DNA of 64,000 bases from the NCBI GenBank assembly GCA_026004675.1, contig BPJP01000010.1:143697-207696 (forward strand), written 5' to 3'. The notes below the pieces were generated by a model, which was given only the letters and a program-made list of their open reading frames with translations, searched no databases and was not told the origin of the DNA. Of this stretch, positions 26,261 through 35,905 are shown in pieces. Source of the DNA: Gemmatales bacterium. Its GTDB lineage: Bacteria; Planctomycetota; Planctomycetia; Gemmatales; Gemmataceae. The first letter of the stretch is position 1. Each line of letters starts with the position of its first letter. Position numbers and translations under genes: made by a program.

Positions 26261-26560
26261 CGTCAAGCGAATAATGTTCACCAGGACCTGTCCGTCAGGC
26301 ACGCCATCAGGCACGCACTGCAATGTTATCCTGCAGAATAGTTTACTGCTCGAACCAAATGACATATAGACTCTCGGCTTCAACGTTCATTCGGCGACAA
26401 CAGGGTTCGCTGAAAAGAGCGGAAAGGCTGGAGAGGATGGGTCAGCGACGGTTCATCGGAGGACTGTTCATGAAATGACTGTTTGCCAAAGTCGGGTTGC
26501 CCGATTTCAGCGGGCTGGCTACTATCTGGAAACTGCTTTCAAGGAAGAAAGGGCCATAAC
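26261..26560. other. Divergent intergenic region upstream of lpxD
   Basis: These 300 bases separate the NmrA-like gene (minus) and lpxD (plus) and must contain promoters for both. A ten-base direct repeat (TCAGGCACGC) occurs twice at about 26295-26315. Apart from the candidate promoter listed separately I see no other structure and no coding frame. Confidence 0.5.
26342..26370 (+). promoter_or_regulatory. Candidate sigma-70 type promoter for lpxD
   Basis: TTTACT at 26342-26347 and TATAGA at 26365-26370 are 17 bases apart, each matching four of six consensus positions. Transcription would begin near 26377, giving lpxD a leader of about 180 bases. This was found by eye only. Confidence 0.33.
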
Positions 26561-27604
26561 ATGTCGAGTGTCTCACTGCGGGCGCTGGCGGAGCTAGTGG
26601 GGGGCGAGATCGTTGGCGATGCCGATATCGAAATCCGCGCAGCCCGTCCGGTGTTCGAGGCTCGAGCCGGGGACATCACTTTATTCGAGCACGACAAGTA
26701 TCTGGAGGCCGTGAAGTCAAGTGCGGCATCGGCAGTGGTCGTCGGGAAGAACGTCTGTATCGAAGGAAAGACGGTCTTGCGCGTTCACGATCCGTTGCTG
26801 GCGTTTATCGAGATCGTACGGACATTTCGCGGTCGGCAGGAAGCGAAGCCGCTTGGCATCCATCCCCGCGCTTGTGTTCATCCTTCGGCGCAGATCGGTC
26901 CGGATCCAAGCATCCATCCCCTGGCCGTAGTTGGAGAGAACTGTGTTATCGGCGCTCGCTGCGTCCTTCACAGCGGTGCTGTGATTGGAGCCAACTGTAA
27001 GATCGGCGACGACGTTGTGATCCATGCCAACGCCGTCCTCTACGAAGGCACGGTGCTTGGCCACCGCGTTATCATTCATTCCGGTGCCGTGATCGGCGCC
27101 GACGGTTTCGGCTATCGGCAGCAAGCTGGCCGGCACGTCAAAGTGCCCCAGCTCGGATATGTCGAAATTGGCGACGACGTTGAAATTGGCGCCTGCACCA
27201 CGATCGATCGCGGCACCTTTGGCGCCACACGCATCGGGACCGGCACCAAAATCGATAATCTGGTGCAGGTGGCGCACAACTGTCATATCGGGAAACACAA
27301 TCTTCTGGTCAGCCAAATGGGCATCGCCGGTTCCAGCACGACAGGGGATTATGTCGTCATCGCGGGACAGGTAGGAATCGTCGATCACGTGCACATTGGC
27401 GATCGCGTGATGATCGGCGCTCAAGCCGGCGTAACGAAAGATGTGGCACCGGGACAGCGGATTCTCGGATCGCCGGCGACTCCAGAGCGAGACCAGAAGC
27501 GCATGTTGATGAGCCTCGAAAAACTTCCCGAACTGCGCCGTGATGTCAAACGAATCAAGCAGCACCTCGGGTTAGATGAAGACCGAAATCGCAAGGCAGG
27601 GTAA
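26561..27604 (+). CDS. lpxD: UDP-3-O-acylglucosamine N-acyltransferase
   Basis: A 347-residue LpxD, which adds the N-linked acyl chain in the third step of lipid A synthesis using acyl-ACP. It has the N-terminal uridine-binding domain (about 1-100), then a left-handed beta-helix of hexapeptide repeats (about 100-315, e.g. VIGANCKIGD, VEIGDDVEIG), then a C-terminal helical extension. The catalytic histidine is H239 in VQVAHNCHIG, and DGFGY marks the nucleotide/acyl site. ATG 26561 is preceded by AAGGAAGAAAGGG. LpxI follows 35 bases downstream, so two lipid A steps are in one transcript. Confidence 0.95.
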   Translation: MSSVSLRALAELVGGEIVGDADIEIRAARPVFEARAGDITLFEHDKYLEAVKSSAASAVVVGKNVCIEGKTVLRVHDPLLAFIEIVRTFRGRQEAKPLGIHPRACVHPSAQIGPDPSIHPLAVVGENCVIGARCVLHSGAVIGANCKIGDDVVIHANAVLYEGTVLGHRVIIHSGAVIGADGFGYRQQAGRHVKVPQLGYVEIGDDVEIGACTTIDRGTFGATRIGTGTKIDNLVQVAHNCHIGKHNLLVSQMGIAGSSTTGDYVVIAGQVGIVDHVHIGDRVMIGAQAGVTKDVAPGQRILGSPATPERDQKRMLMSLEKLPELRRDVKRIKQHLGLDEDRNRKAG

Positions 27605-27639
27605 GCGAACGGATCGATCGCGACAGCGACACGAAAACG

Positions 27640-28539
27640 ATGATGACACGAACAGACCCAGTTCCATTGGCAGCCAATACCTTCGAAGGCCATTTATCGC
27701 GCGTCTTCAGTGTGTCAGAGCCGGTCGGTTTGCTCGCAGGAAGCGGACGCTTTCCTGTCGTCTTTGCGGAAAAAGCGCGTCGGCTCGGAATTTCTGTCGT
27801 TTGTGTCGGCATTCGAAACGAAGCGCCGGAGGAACTCATCTCGCTTGTCGATCGTTTCTTGTGGGCAGGGATCGGCAAGCTCGGCAAAGTCATCCGCTAC
27901 TTCCACCATGAAGGGATTCGCTATGCCGTGATGGCGGGCAAAATACACAAGACGATCATCTTCAGCCCCAGGCGGATCTTTCATTTGCTTCCCGATCTGC
28001 GGATGATTCGCTTCTGGTACTCTCGCCGCCGCAAAGACAATCGCGACGATTCGCTATTATTGGGAATCATCGATGAATTCGCCTCGGAGGGGATCGAATT
28101 CCGGTCGGCCTTGGAACTTTGTCCGGAGTTGCTCGTGAAAGCTGGTATTTTAACGCAACGACCACCTACCGCACGCGAAGAAGAGGATATCCGCTTCGGT
28201 TGGGAACTGGCCAAGGAAATGGGCCGCCTCGATGTGGGGCAGAGTGTGGCGGTGAAGGAGCGTGCTGTGCTCGCCGTCGAAGCCATCGAAGGCACCGATC
28301 GAGCTATCGCCCGGGCTGGCGAGCTGTGCTCGAGCGGCGATTTTGTCGTCGTCAAAGTTGCCAAGCCACAACAGGATATGCGCTTCGACGTGCCGACCGT
28401 GGGCGTGTCTACGATCCGCACCATGCGACGTGCCGGCGGCCGCGTGCTCGCCGTCGAAGCCGGCAAGACGATCTTCATCGATCAGGAAGAAACAGTCGCC
28501 TTGGCCAACCGCTATGGCATTACCATCGTCGCTCTATGA
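27640..28539 (+). CDS. lpxI: UDP-2,3-diacylglucosamine pyrophosphatase, LpxI type
   Basis: A 299-residue LpxI (formerly DUF1009), which hydrolyses UDP-2,3-diacylglucosamine to lipid X and UMP. The N-terminal domain has GLLAGSGRFPVVFAEKAR and the characteristic YAVMAGKIHKT. The C-terminal catalytic domain has GQSVAVKERAVLAVEAIEGTD and KVAKPQQDMRFDVPTVG, both family signatures. LpxI replaces LpxH in alphaproteobacteria and many other phyla. ATG ATG at 27640 offers two adjacent starts. It lies in an operon with lpxD and converges with the YfhO-like gene. Confidence 0.93.
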   Translation: MMTRTDPVPLAANTFEGHLSRVFSVSEPVGLLAGSGRFPVVFAEKARRLGISVVCVGIRNEAPEELISLVDRFLWAGIGKLGKVIRYFHHEGIRYAVMAGKIHKTIIFSPRRIFHLLPDLRMIRFWYSRRRKDNRDDSLLLGIIDEFASEGIEFRSALELCPELLVKAGILTQRPPTAREEEDIRFGWELAKEMGRLDVGQSVAVKERAVLAVEAIEGTDRAIARAGELCSSGDFVVVKVAKPQQDMRFDVPTVGVSTIRTMRRAGGRVLAVEAGKTIFIDQEETVALANRYGITIVAL

Positions 28540-28585
28540 TTAACGCGACGGCGAAGGCCTGATGCCATGTCGGCGCAACGAGCGC

Positions 28586-31003
28586 TCAACCGATCGACAA
28601 CGCTTGCCGAAAGCTGCTGCGCTGCCGCCATCCTGACCATCCTGCCGCGAGGGCCAGCAAGCAAATCGATACCAGCGTCACGGTTCGACCCAAGCGATAG
28701 GAGCGAGGAGAAAACGTGAAGACCGCTTCTTTCGCACCCGCTGGCACTTCCACGGCACGAAACAGATAGTTGGCCCGCAGCACTGTTTTCGGCTTGCCGT
28801 CGACCAGACATGTCCAGCCTGGATACCAGACATCGTTCAGAACCAACCAGCTTTTTTGTTTCGTTCCTGGAAGCCGAACCGTGATCCGGTTTGGCGAGTA
28901 ATGTTCGATCGCTGCCTCGGCAAATGGGGTAGTCGCCGAATTCGCCATTTCGGCATGCGACGTCCAGTTTTCCAGAAGGACCTTCCGCCGAAGGTCCGTT
29001 GACAGCAGTTGTTCGTAGGCGTTCGCTTCCTCCAAAGGTTCGGCGCCGAAGACGAGAAAGGCGCGTGGCCAGGCAGCAGTATTCTGATAAATCGCATAGG
29101 GGGGCAGCGCCTGCCGACCTGCACCATGAGACGGCATAAAAAAGCTGCCAAACGCCCGGCGGTCTTCGCCAACTTTTGCCCAGGCCACCGAATCCTTTGC
29201 GAGGTATTCGTCCACCGGGAGACTCTTAGGGATGAGTAGTGAGCGAACGCCTAGCAGATCGGCAAGTTTCTGGTTCTTGATCGGCGCTTCGATCACTGCC
29301 GGCCTGGTCAAGTAACTTCCGACTCGCACCGGTTCAGCATCCGCGGCCATGAATTTCAGGTACTGTTTGTAGCGGAGAACGTCGAGTGGATTGTAGCCTT
29401 CGATCGAATCGACCTCCAAGACCTGGGCTAGATTCGGCCAAAGAGGAGTCGCCCAAGTGGGACGCTTTCCATTGCGGTCGGCTGCCGGCGGCACGGAGGA
29501 AATCCTTCCGAACCGCCCGGCCGTTCTTTTCGCTTCGATGACGCAATCAGGAACAGCATAGATGTGTTGCCAGGATCGGACCGTCACCAATGGCCTGGCG
29601 ATGAGCCACAAATCGGCTATGAGAAGGCCGGCGAGTACCAGAGGATAAATCGGCGCGGCATGCAGCCTGGGCAACAGCCAAAAACAAAGAACCAGCGACC
29701 CGACCAGAACAGGCCAATAGAAAGCGAAAACCAACGGTAAACCGATCTGCTTCAAGAATAAGACGGACAGAACGACAAGACCGCCCAGAATCAGAGAGAT
29801 CGCAAAACAGACTTTTGGCACGCGATCCCGTGTCTGGGACGAAGCGGGATCGGCCAGCACCTGGAACAATCGGGACGTGAACAAGCTCACGGGGAAGGCC
29901 AGAAACAGCAGCATGCGGGAGGGCAGTCGGAAGAGCGAAAAACCAGGAAGCCAATTCGCAAGAATGCCGCCGCCAAGACCAAAGGCCAACACCCCGACAG
30001 AGACATATGCCTGAAAGCGCAGCCGACGGTCGGCAATCGAGAGTGGCGCCGCTATTGCCAAAACCAGCCACAGAAATCCCGCTGCCAAGCGGTCTTCCCA
30101 TAACCAACCAGGCATGGCATCGGTCCATGGCGGTCCAATCAAACCAGTCAAATTGCGCTGGAAACCACCGAAGATCTCACTCACCGACCAAGGAGGTCCC
30201 ACGCTTCTGCTCGACAAACGCGCCGCTTCTACGGCTGGCAGTATCTGAATAAAACTCAAACAAATGGCTACGCCTGCTGCCAGGAAGCCATAGCCCGACC
30301 AACGTAGCAGACGTTCGCGCCGGTTGGCTCTATCCTCCGCAACAAGAGCCAAAAGCCAAATCGTGACAAACACGCCTGCATAAAGCGTTACTTGCGGATG
30401 CGTCGACAAGACAATCAGTGCGAAACTGATGCCTGCGCCAACGGCGGCAAATGCGTCGCGTCGCACGATGGCCCGCTCCAGCAGTAGCAGCACGAGCGGC
30501 AGCCAGGCCAATCCAACGAGCACATAATGGCCTCCGATCAGCAGGTGCATTAGCCATTTGCCGGCAAACATGTAACCACAACCGGCTACGACCGCTGGCA
30601 GTCGACCGACTCCAGAAGCGCGGGCATACCCGTACATCGACCAACCGGCCAGGACAATGTGGACGACGACCAGCCAACTCAAGAATGCTCCGCAGCCTTC
30701 CGGAGGCAGCCAGAGCAGAGGCCAATGCAAAGGATAGAAGATTCCCATCTGGGCGTCATGAACGAACGGCAAACCGCCGAACAGATGCGGATTCCACAAG
30801 GGGATTTCGCCCGTCTGCTGAAACGACTGCGCCAGGAAAAACTTGCCGGGAATGTTGTACGATAAGAAGTCGGAATAATCGGAATACAGGATGTGGGTTG
30901 GATGCAATAAAAGCGGCGAGAAAAACAGAAGTCCAAGGATGAGGATAGCCGCATGCGGCCACAGCCGAGAGAAGCGACACGTGCTGGCTTGCATCCAACT
31001 CAT
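28586..31003 (-). CDS. YfhO-like polytopic membrane protein
   Basis: An 805-residue integral-membrane protein with about twelve helices in the first 480 residues and a soluble extracytoplasmic C-terminal domain, closed by one more helix (TVTLVSICLLALAAGWSGW). The early loop after helix 1 (YSDYSDFLSYNIPGKFF, then WNPHLFGGLPF) is typical of YfhO/GT-C glycosyltransferases, where acidic residues serve the active site. It probably transfers sugar from a polyprenyl-phosphate donor outside the membrane. ATG 31003 or 30994 is the likely start; the longer frame to 31120 lacks support. The divergently transcribed GT2 gene just upstream could make the lipid-linked donor. Confidence 0.85.
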   Translation of the reverse strand: MSWMQASTCRFSRLWPHAAILILGLLFFSPLLLHPTHILYSDYSDFLSYNIPGKFFLAQSFQQTGEIPLWNPHLFGGLPFVHDAQMGIFYPLHWPLLWLPPEGCGAFLSWLVVVHIVLAGWSMYGYARASGVGRLPAVVAGCGYMFAGKWLMHLLIGGHYVLVGLAWLPLVLLLLERAIVRRDAFAAVGAGISFALIVLSTHPQVTLYAGVFVTIWLLALVAEDRANRRERLLRWSGYGFLAAGVAICLSFIQILPAVEAARLSSRSVGPPWSVSEIFGGFQRNLTGLIGPPWTDAMPGWLWEDRLAAGFLWLVLAIAAPLSIADRRLRFQAYVSVGVLAFGLGGGILANWLPGFSLFRLPSRMLLFLAFPVSLFTSRLFQVLADPASSQTRDRVPKVCFAISLILGGLVVLSVLFLKQIGLPLVFAFYWPVLVGSLVLCFWLLPRLHAAPIYPLVLAGLLIADLWLIARPLVTVRSWQHIYAVPDCVIEAKRTAGRFGRISSVPPAADRNGKRPTWATPLWPNLAQVLEVDSIEGYNPLDVLRYKQYLKFMAADAEPVRVGSYLTRPAVIEAPIKNQKLADLLGVRSLLIPKSLPVDEYLAKDSVAWAKVGEDRRAFGSFFMPSHGAGRQALPPYAIYQNTAAWPRAFLVFGAEPLEEANAYEQLLSTDLRRKVLLENWTSHAEMANSATTPFAEAAIEHYSPNRITVRLPGTKQKSWLVLNDVWYPGWTCLVDGKPKTVLRANYLFRAVEVPAGAKEAVFTFSPRSYRLGRTVTLVSICLLALAAGWSGWRQRSSFRQALSIG

Positions 31004-31170
31004 TATACATCGAGCCTTGTATTTGGCACGCGCTTGTTGGCTGGGGCATTCCCATCTGAAACAACAGGCGGTTTGCCCTCGATTAGCCATTCGCGGATTC
31101 TTTGACAACAAGGCTGACACCGTTACAATAAATGGCCGACAAAGATTGGCACTCTCAGGAAGCGCGTCTT

Positions 31171-31950
31171 ATGAGGATATTGACGGCGGTACCTGTTTAT
31201 AACGAGGAGCGCTATGTCGCGGATGTGCTCGAGCGCATCCGTCGATATTGCGCGGAGATCCTTGTCATTGATGACGGCTCAACGGACCATACCGCTGAGA
31301 TTCTTCGACAGCTGGCTCGGCGGTTTACTTCGCCTGGTAGCCTGCGGATTATTACTCACGAGCGCAATCGGGGTTACGGCGCCGCCTTGATCTCGGCGTT
31401 TCGGTTCGCTGTGTCATCCGATATCGACGTCTTGATCACCATGGATTGCGACGGCCAGCACGAACCGGCACGTATCCCCGTGCTGCTCGAAGCTCTGCAC
31501 GACGCGGACATCGTATCGGGCAGTCGGTACTTGCGCGATTTCCGCCAGAACACGCTACCTCCGGCGGACCGCTTGCGGATCAACCAACAGATCACTCAAG
31601 AGCTCAACGCGCGATTCGGTCTGCATCTCACCGATTCGTTTTGCGGCTTTAAGGCATACCGGGTAGACGCCCTCGCCCGCTTGCATATCACGGAAACGGG
31701 ATGGGGCATGCCTTTGCAACTTTGGGTGCAGGCTGCCAAACTCGGTTTGCGAATCAAGGAGGTCGGCGTCCCCCGGCTTTATCTCGATCCCAACCGAGCT
31801 TTTGGCGGCGTTTTGGATGACGCTGAGGAAAGGCTCGCCTATTATCGTCGGGTCATCGACCAAGCTAGTGCCGGCGATGTCCAGCCCGCCAAACCGCTGC
31901 CTTGTTCGTGCTCCGATGTGCTGCCCCGACCGGCTCCCGGTATGGATTAG
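31171..31950 (+). CDS. Glycosyltransferase family 2 (DPM1-like)
   Basis: A 259-residue GT-A fold enzyme, close in layout to dolichyl/polyprenyl-phosphate mannosyltransferases. The N-terminus is MRILTAVPVYNEERYV; the nucleotide-binding site is VIDDGSTDHT and the metal site is TMDCDGQHEP. FCGFKAYRVDAL follows. It lacks a membrane segment. AGGAAG precedes ATG 31171, better than the frame opening at 31132. It likely charges polyprenyl phosphate with a hexose used by a GT-C enzyme such as the neighbouring YfhO-like protein (divergent promoter shared). The BshC-like gene starts four bases after its stop. Confidence 0.9.
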   Translation: MRILTAVPVYNEERYVADVLERIRRYCAEILVIDDGSTDHTAEILRQLARRFTSPGSLRIITHERNRGYGAALISAFRFAVSSDIDVLITMDCDGQHEPARIPVLLEALHDADIVSGSRYLRDFRQNTLPPADRLRINQQITQELNARFGLHLTDSFCGFKAYRVDALARLHITETGWGMPLQLWVQAAKLGLRIKEVGVPRLYLDPNRAFGGVLDDAEERLAYYRRVIDQASAGDVQPAKPLPCSCSDVLPRPAPGMD

Positions 31951-31953
31951 ACC

Positions 31954-33564
31954 GTGATCAACCGCCAGCGATTGCAAGCACCTCGCGAAAATGGCGCGGT
32001 GCTCATCGAACCTCCCTTATCCCAAGCCGCCGGACTGCTTGCGCACAATCGGGCACTGTTCGAAACCGCCTACAACAAGTTCTGGTCGCGCTCCTGGTCC
32101 GAATTGCGCCGCGAGGCACGGCAGGGTCTTTTGTCCGGCGACCGTCCTTCTGCCGTGTCGACACCAGGGTCGGGCGCCACTGATCTCATCCTGATGGCTG
32201 GACACCAGCCTGAATTGTTTCATCCGGGAGTCTGGCTGAAGAACTTCGTTCTTTTCGGTCTGGCGCGACAACTCGGCGCCACGCCGGTCAATCTTGTCGT
32301 CGACAGCGATATTGTGAAAACGACCTCCATACGCGTGCCGATTCCTTCGGAACGAAACCTGGTCGCCAGTCGATTCATCGAATTCGACGAGCCAACAACG
32401 GAACGTCCGTTCGAGGAAGCCGAGGTTCGCAACGAAGAATTGTTTCGCACTTTCCCGCGGCGCGTCCAAGAATCACTTGCCGCCTGGTCCATTGAACCTT
32501 GCGTGACGACATATTGGAACGAAGTTCTTCGTGCGGCGGAGCACAGCCAATTGCTTGGCGAGCGTTTGGCGGCAGGGCGGCGGAGCCTCGAGGTGCGCTG
32601 GGGATGTCATAACCTCGAGATTCCTGTTAGTGATTTGTGCCAAAAAATTTCCTTTGTTCGCTTTGTTTACGAGATACTTGGCAACTTGGCTCGTTTCCGC
32701 GAAATTTACAACGACTGTATTCGGGAATATCGGCGGCGCCATCGTGTGCGAAGCCGATCGCATCCGGCACCGGAATTGAGTGCCAGAAACGAGTGGCTGG
32801 AAGCTCCATTCTGGGTGTGGCGGAAGCGAGTTGGCCAGCGCCAGGCGGTGTGGACCAGACAGAATGACGACGGCTTCGAGATCCAAGTCGGCGACGACAC
32901 AGACCTGCGGATTCGCTTTGCCCGACAGGTCTCAGACAAGCAGTTGCTCGGTGAATGGCGTCAGCTGGACGAAAGGGGGATTCGCTTTCGAACGCGAGCG
33001 TTAACGACTACCCTCTATGTTCGACTCTTTCTGGCGGATTTGTTCCTTCACGGCATCGGCGGCGCCAAATACGACGAACTGACGGACGACATCATTCGCC
33101 GTTTTTGGGAATTGCCAGCGCCCGCTTACCTCGCCGTGAGCGGCACTTTGCGACTCCCTTTGCCTGGTTATGCTGCCAACGAATACGATCGGCAGCGACT
33201 GTTGCGTTTGTTGCACGATTTGCGCTGCAATCCCCAGCGCCATTTGCCTTCCGCCATCCCGGAATCGGCGAAACGACTGGCCGCGGAAAAAGCCGCGTGG
33301 GTCGCGCGGCAGGCCAAGAACAGAACTCAGAGTCGCGAGCGCTTTCGCAAATTGAAGGAACTCACGAGGGCGCTTGAGCCATTTGTGGCGGACCGGAAGA
33401 GTAAGATAAACGAAGAACTAGCGAGCATCGAAGAGCAATTACGAGCCAACCATCTCGTCAACCGTCGGGATTACGCCTTTTGCTTGTTTCCTGAAGCGCA
33501 GCTGAAGGAGTTCTGTACGCCGTGGTTGCAACTGGACCAACTGCTGTGTGCGACAGGCACCTGA
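31954..33564 (+). CDS. Distant BshC-like protein
   Basis: A 536-residue soluble protein, close in length to BshC of Bacillus (about 540), the putative cysteine-adding enzyme of bacillithiol synthesis. The N-terminal strand-loop LILMAGHQPELFHPGVWLK parallels the TGQQAGLLTGPLY region of BshC, followed by a Rossmann-type strand (PVNLVVDSDIVKT). A C-terminal helical stretch (about 440-510) looks like coiled coil. BshA and BshB are not adjacent, so bacillithiol synthesis is not shown and the protein may serve another condensation. The GTG start lies three bases after the GT2 stop, indicating an operon. It ends three bases from the TPR gene on the other strand. Confidence 0.6.
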   Translation: MINRQRLQAPRENGAVLIEPPLSQAAGLLAHNRALFETAYNKFWSRSWSELRREARQGLLSGDRPSAVSTPGSGATDLILMAGHQPELFHPGVWLKNFVLFGLARQLGATPVNLVVDSDIVKTTSIRVPIPSERNLVASRFIEFDEPTTERPFEEAEVRNEELFRTFPRRVQESLAAWSIEPCVTTYWNEVLRAAEHSQLLGERLAAGRRSLEVRWGCHNLEIPVSDLCQKISFVRFVYEILGNLARFREIYNDCIREYRRRHRVRSRSHPAPELSARNEWLEAPFWVWRKRVGQRQAVWTRQNDDGFEIQVGDDTDLRIRFARQVSDKQLLGEWRQLDERGIRFRTRALTTTLYVRLFLADLFLHGIGGAKYDELTDDIIRRFWELPAPAYLAVSGTLRLPLPGYAANEYDRQRLLRLLHDLRCNPQRHLPSAIPESAKRLAAEKAAWVARQAKNRTQSRERFRKLKELTRALEPFVADRKSKINEELASIEEQLRANHLVNRRDYAFCLFPEAQLKEFCTPWLQLDQLLCATGT

Positions 33565-33567
33565 GAC

Positions 33568-34386
33568 TCACGGCTCTTCTATTTCCACATCATCGAGTTC
33601 TTCAAATGAGACCGTAACCATGTTGTTTTTTGGCCTGTCCGACTCTTTGGGTTGGGCAGCATTCGGTGTCTGGGAAGTGCTTTCTATCCTGGCCAAAAGC
33701 TCGCGGGCAGGTTCGAATTGCGGGTCGCTCAAGACTGCCAGCCGAAGGTGTTGGGTTCCCAGTTCGGGTTTGTTGACGTGAAACAACATGCGGGCTACAT
33801 GGTAATGGGCTTTCGCCTCCCCCACTGTTCTCTTGAAGTACTCGTAACCTTCCTCATACTGGCCGGCGCGGAGCATGGTAAAGCCCAGTGTATTGATGTA
33901 AGTGGGGTTTTCGCTGTCTGTTTCCAACGCCTTGCGCATGCAGGCGATGGCATCCTGCCATTTGTGTTGCCTGGCGAAACAGATCCCGTAATCGAGCCAC
34001 AGGTCGCCGTTGTCCGGAAATTTCGCCGTCGCGGTGCGGTACGTCTCTTCGGCGCGGTCATAATCCTTCATGTCCTGGTAAAGTCGTGCCAGACCGAGAT
34101 AGGCTTTTGCGTAATTGGGATCGATTTTAATAGCCTGTTGGTATGCGCGACGTGCCTGGTCCTGGATGAGTTTCCGTTCCAACTCGCTTTTGGCACTTTT
34201 GGCGGACTCGGCCCGCATGTCACCGAAGCCGACGCACGTCGAAGCTTTCGGCAGGCGTTTGCCGTTGTGCTTGCTGAAGATGTTCAAGCTGCGGTTCGTT
34301 CCGGAACATCCAGCCAAGCAAAAACAGACCGCAACGAAAGCGAAACATCCCAGCGTGAAGCGCACGTGGCCAGTGTGACGATCCAT
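33568..34386 (-). CDS. TPR lipoprotein, TadD-like
   Basis: A 272-residue lipoprotein: signal peptide with lipobox CLAGC (about residues 22-26), then tetratricopeptide repeats over about 75-240 (units such as AYLGLARLYQDMKDYDRAEETY and LWLDYGICFARQHKW), ending in an acidic tail. GAGGTTTG precedes ATG 34386. TadD of Tad pilus loci is a TPR lipoprotein encoded after tadC. Here the gene is the last of the minus-strand run that begins at cpaA, so a TadD role in pilus or secretin assembly is likely but not proven. It nearly abuts the convergent BshC-like gene. Confidence 0.8.
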   Translation of the reverse strand: MDRHTGHVRFTLGCFAFVAVCFCLAGCSGTNRSLNIFSKHNGKRLPKASTCVGFGDMRAESAKSAKSELERKLIQDQARRAYQQAIKIDPNYAKAYLGLARLYQDMKDYDRAEETYRTATAKFPDNGDLWLDYGICFARQHKWQDAIACMRKALETDSENPTYINTLGFTMLRAGQYEEGYEYFKRTVGEAKAHYHVARMLFHVNKPELGTQHLRLAVLSDPQFEPARELLARIESTSQTPNAAQPKESDRPKNNMVTVSFEELDDVEIEEP

Positions 34387-34525
34387 GTCAAACCTCGAGA
34401 CAGGCAGGGGTTTCATCCGATCGGCAGAAACAGGCATCCGTTCCCAATCGTTCGGCCGGATGCCCGAACAACGACTTAATCCATCTTTATCTGCTAGCCG
34501 AATCGTCCTGGTCTCTCTCGGTTGG

Positions 34526-35875
34526 CTAAAACTCGCAGATGAAGGATGCGGCCGCTTCGGCGATCAGCTCACGAGTCAATTGGACATGCTGTCTACGAAA
34601 TCGGCAAATCGACTGGACGATCTCCAGTAAATCCCGGCAATCCGATGCCCGCGGACTTCGCGACGTCGAGTAGTAGCGTTCATACAAGTAGTCGATCGCT
34701 TCGGGACATGGGTTCATACCCAGTCGCTTGGCGTTCATATTGAAAATACGTTCGTAGACATCACGGGTTGGGGCGTTCACCTCAACCTTGTGGCGAATTC
34801 GGCGAAGGAAGGCGTCGTCGACGAGGTCTCGCGGATCGAGATTGGTCGAGAAGATGATCAGCTGCTCGAAGGGGACTTCGAACTTTTTGCCCGATGCGGT
34901 TGTCAAGTAGTCGTGGCGATTTTCCAACGGCAGAATCCAGCGGTTGAGCAGTTCCTTGGGGCTGACGAGCTGTCGTCCGAAGTCGTCGATGAGGAAAACG
35001 CCGCCGTTCGCCTTGACGTGGAGCGGTGCTTGATAGAAGTTCGCCTCGGTGTTATGGCGCAAATCCAGCATTCCCAAATGCAATTCACCACCAGTGATCA
35101 CAACGGGCCGGCGTACCCGAACCCAGCGTTCGTCGACGGTTCCGGTGTTCAAGAGTCGGCGAATCGTTGCTTCGTTGTCCTCGATGCATTCTCCCGCTCC
35201 TTCTTCGGAGACTTGATGGATCGACTGATCGAAGACCGTGACGATGCTGTTTTCCGCGAGAAATGCGTAGGGCACGTAGATTTCGCCCCCCGCCGAAGTC
35301 ATGAAGTCGCCGACCGCGTAGGCGATCGAGGTTTTGCCGTTACCGGGAGGGCCGTAGATAAATACAGACTTGCCGCTGATGACGGCCGGCCCGATGGCAT
35401 TGAACAACTCATCTTTCAACACGAGATGGGAAAGCGCGGCCCGCAGGGCTTCAGGCGTGCAATTGATTCCCGTAACAGCCTGGCGGTAACATTGCTCGAC
35501 GTAATCTTCGAGCGGCACCGGGGCCGGGCCGACGTAGCCGCACAACTCCATGGCGTCCTGGGCGCGTTTACGGCCAAGATCGGTCAAATTATAGCGGTAG
35601 CTCACTCGGCCGATCAGGTCGCCGCCTGTCACTTCCAAACACTTCTCCTGTTTCAGGAAGTTGAGCGGTTCTTCAATCACCTTGAAGGGGAGTTTCAACA
35701 AGCGGGCCAGGTCCATCCCCAGCATCGCTCCCATCGTGTAGAGCGAGCGCAGGATCATATCATTCATGAATCCCAGCGACAGCCCTGCCTCTTGAAGCGT
35801 TTCCGGTGCACTGGGAGCTTCGGGCAAATTCGCGCCTTCCCATTCCAAATCGGACTGTTTCGCGGTGCGGATCAT
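34526..35875 (-). CDS. AAA+ ATPase embedded in the Tad locus
   Basis: A 449-residue protein with an N-terminal winged-helix-like region (about 30-125), then an AAA+ module: Walker A GPPGNGKTS (about 175-183), Walker B GGVFLIDDFGR, sensor 1 IIFSTNLDPRDL, and the arginine finger region AFLRRIRHKVEV. No membrane segment is present. AAGGAG precedes ATG 35875. It is not one of the classical Tad proteins (TadA is the secretion ATPase) yet lies between tadC and the TadD-like gene with the same orientation. It could remodel or regulate the pilus machine; winged-helix plus AAA+ also allows a DNA- or regulator-binding role. Confidence 0.85.
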   Translation of the reverse strand: MIRTAKQSDLEWEGANLPEAPSAPETLQEAGLSLGFMNDMILRSLYTMGAMLGMDLARLLKLPFKVIEEPLNFLKQEKCLEVTGGDLIGRVSYRYNLTDLGRKRAQDAMELCGYVGPAPVPLEDYVEQCYRQAVTGINCTPEALRAALSHLVLKDELFNAIGPAVISGKSVFIYGPPGNGKTSIAYAVGDFMTSAGGEIYVPYAFLAENSIVTVFDQSIHQVSEEGAGECIEDNEATIRRLLNTGTVDERWVRVRRPVVITGGELHLGMLDLRHNTEANFYQAPLHVKANGGVFLIDDFGRQLVSPKELLNRWILPLENRHDYLTTASGKKFEVPFEQLIIFSTNLDPRDLVDDAFLRRIRHKVEVNAPTRDVYERIFNMNAKRLGMNPCPEAIDYLYERYYSTSRSPRASDCRDLLEIVQSICRFRRQHVQLTRELIAEAAASFICEF

Positions 35876-35905
35876 GTTGATGAACTCCTTGAACCCGACT
35901 GGGTG

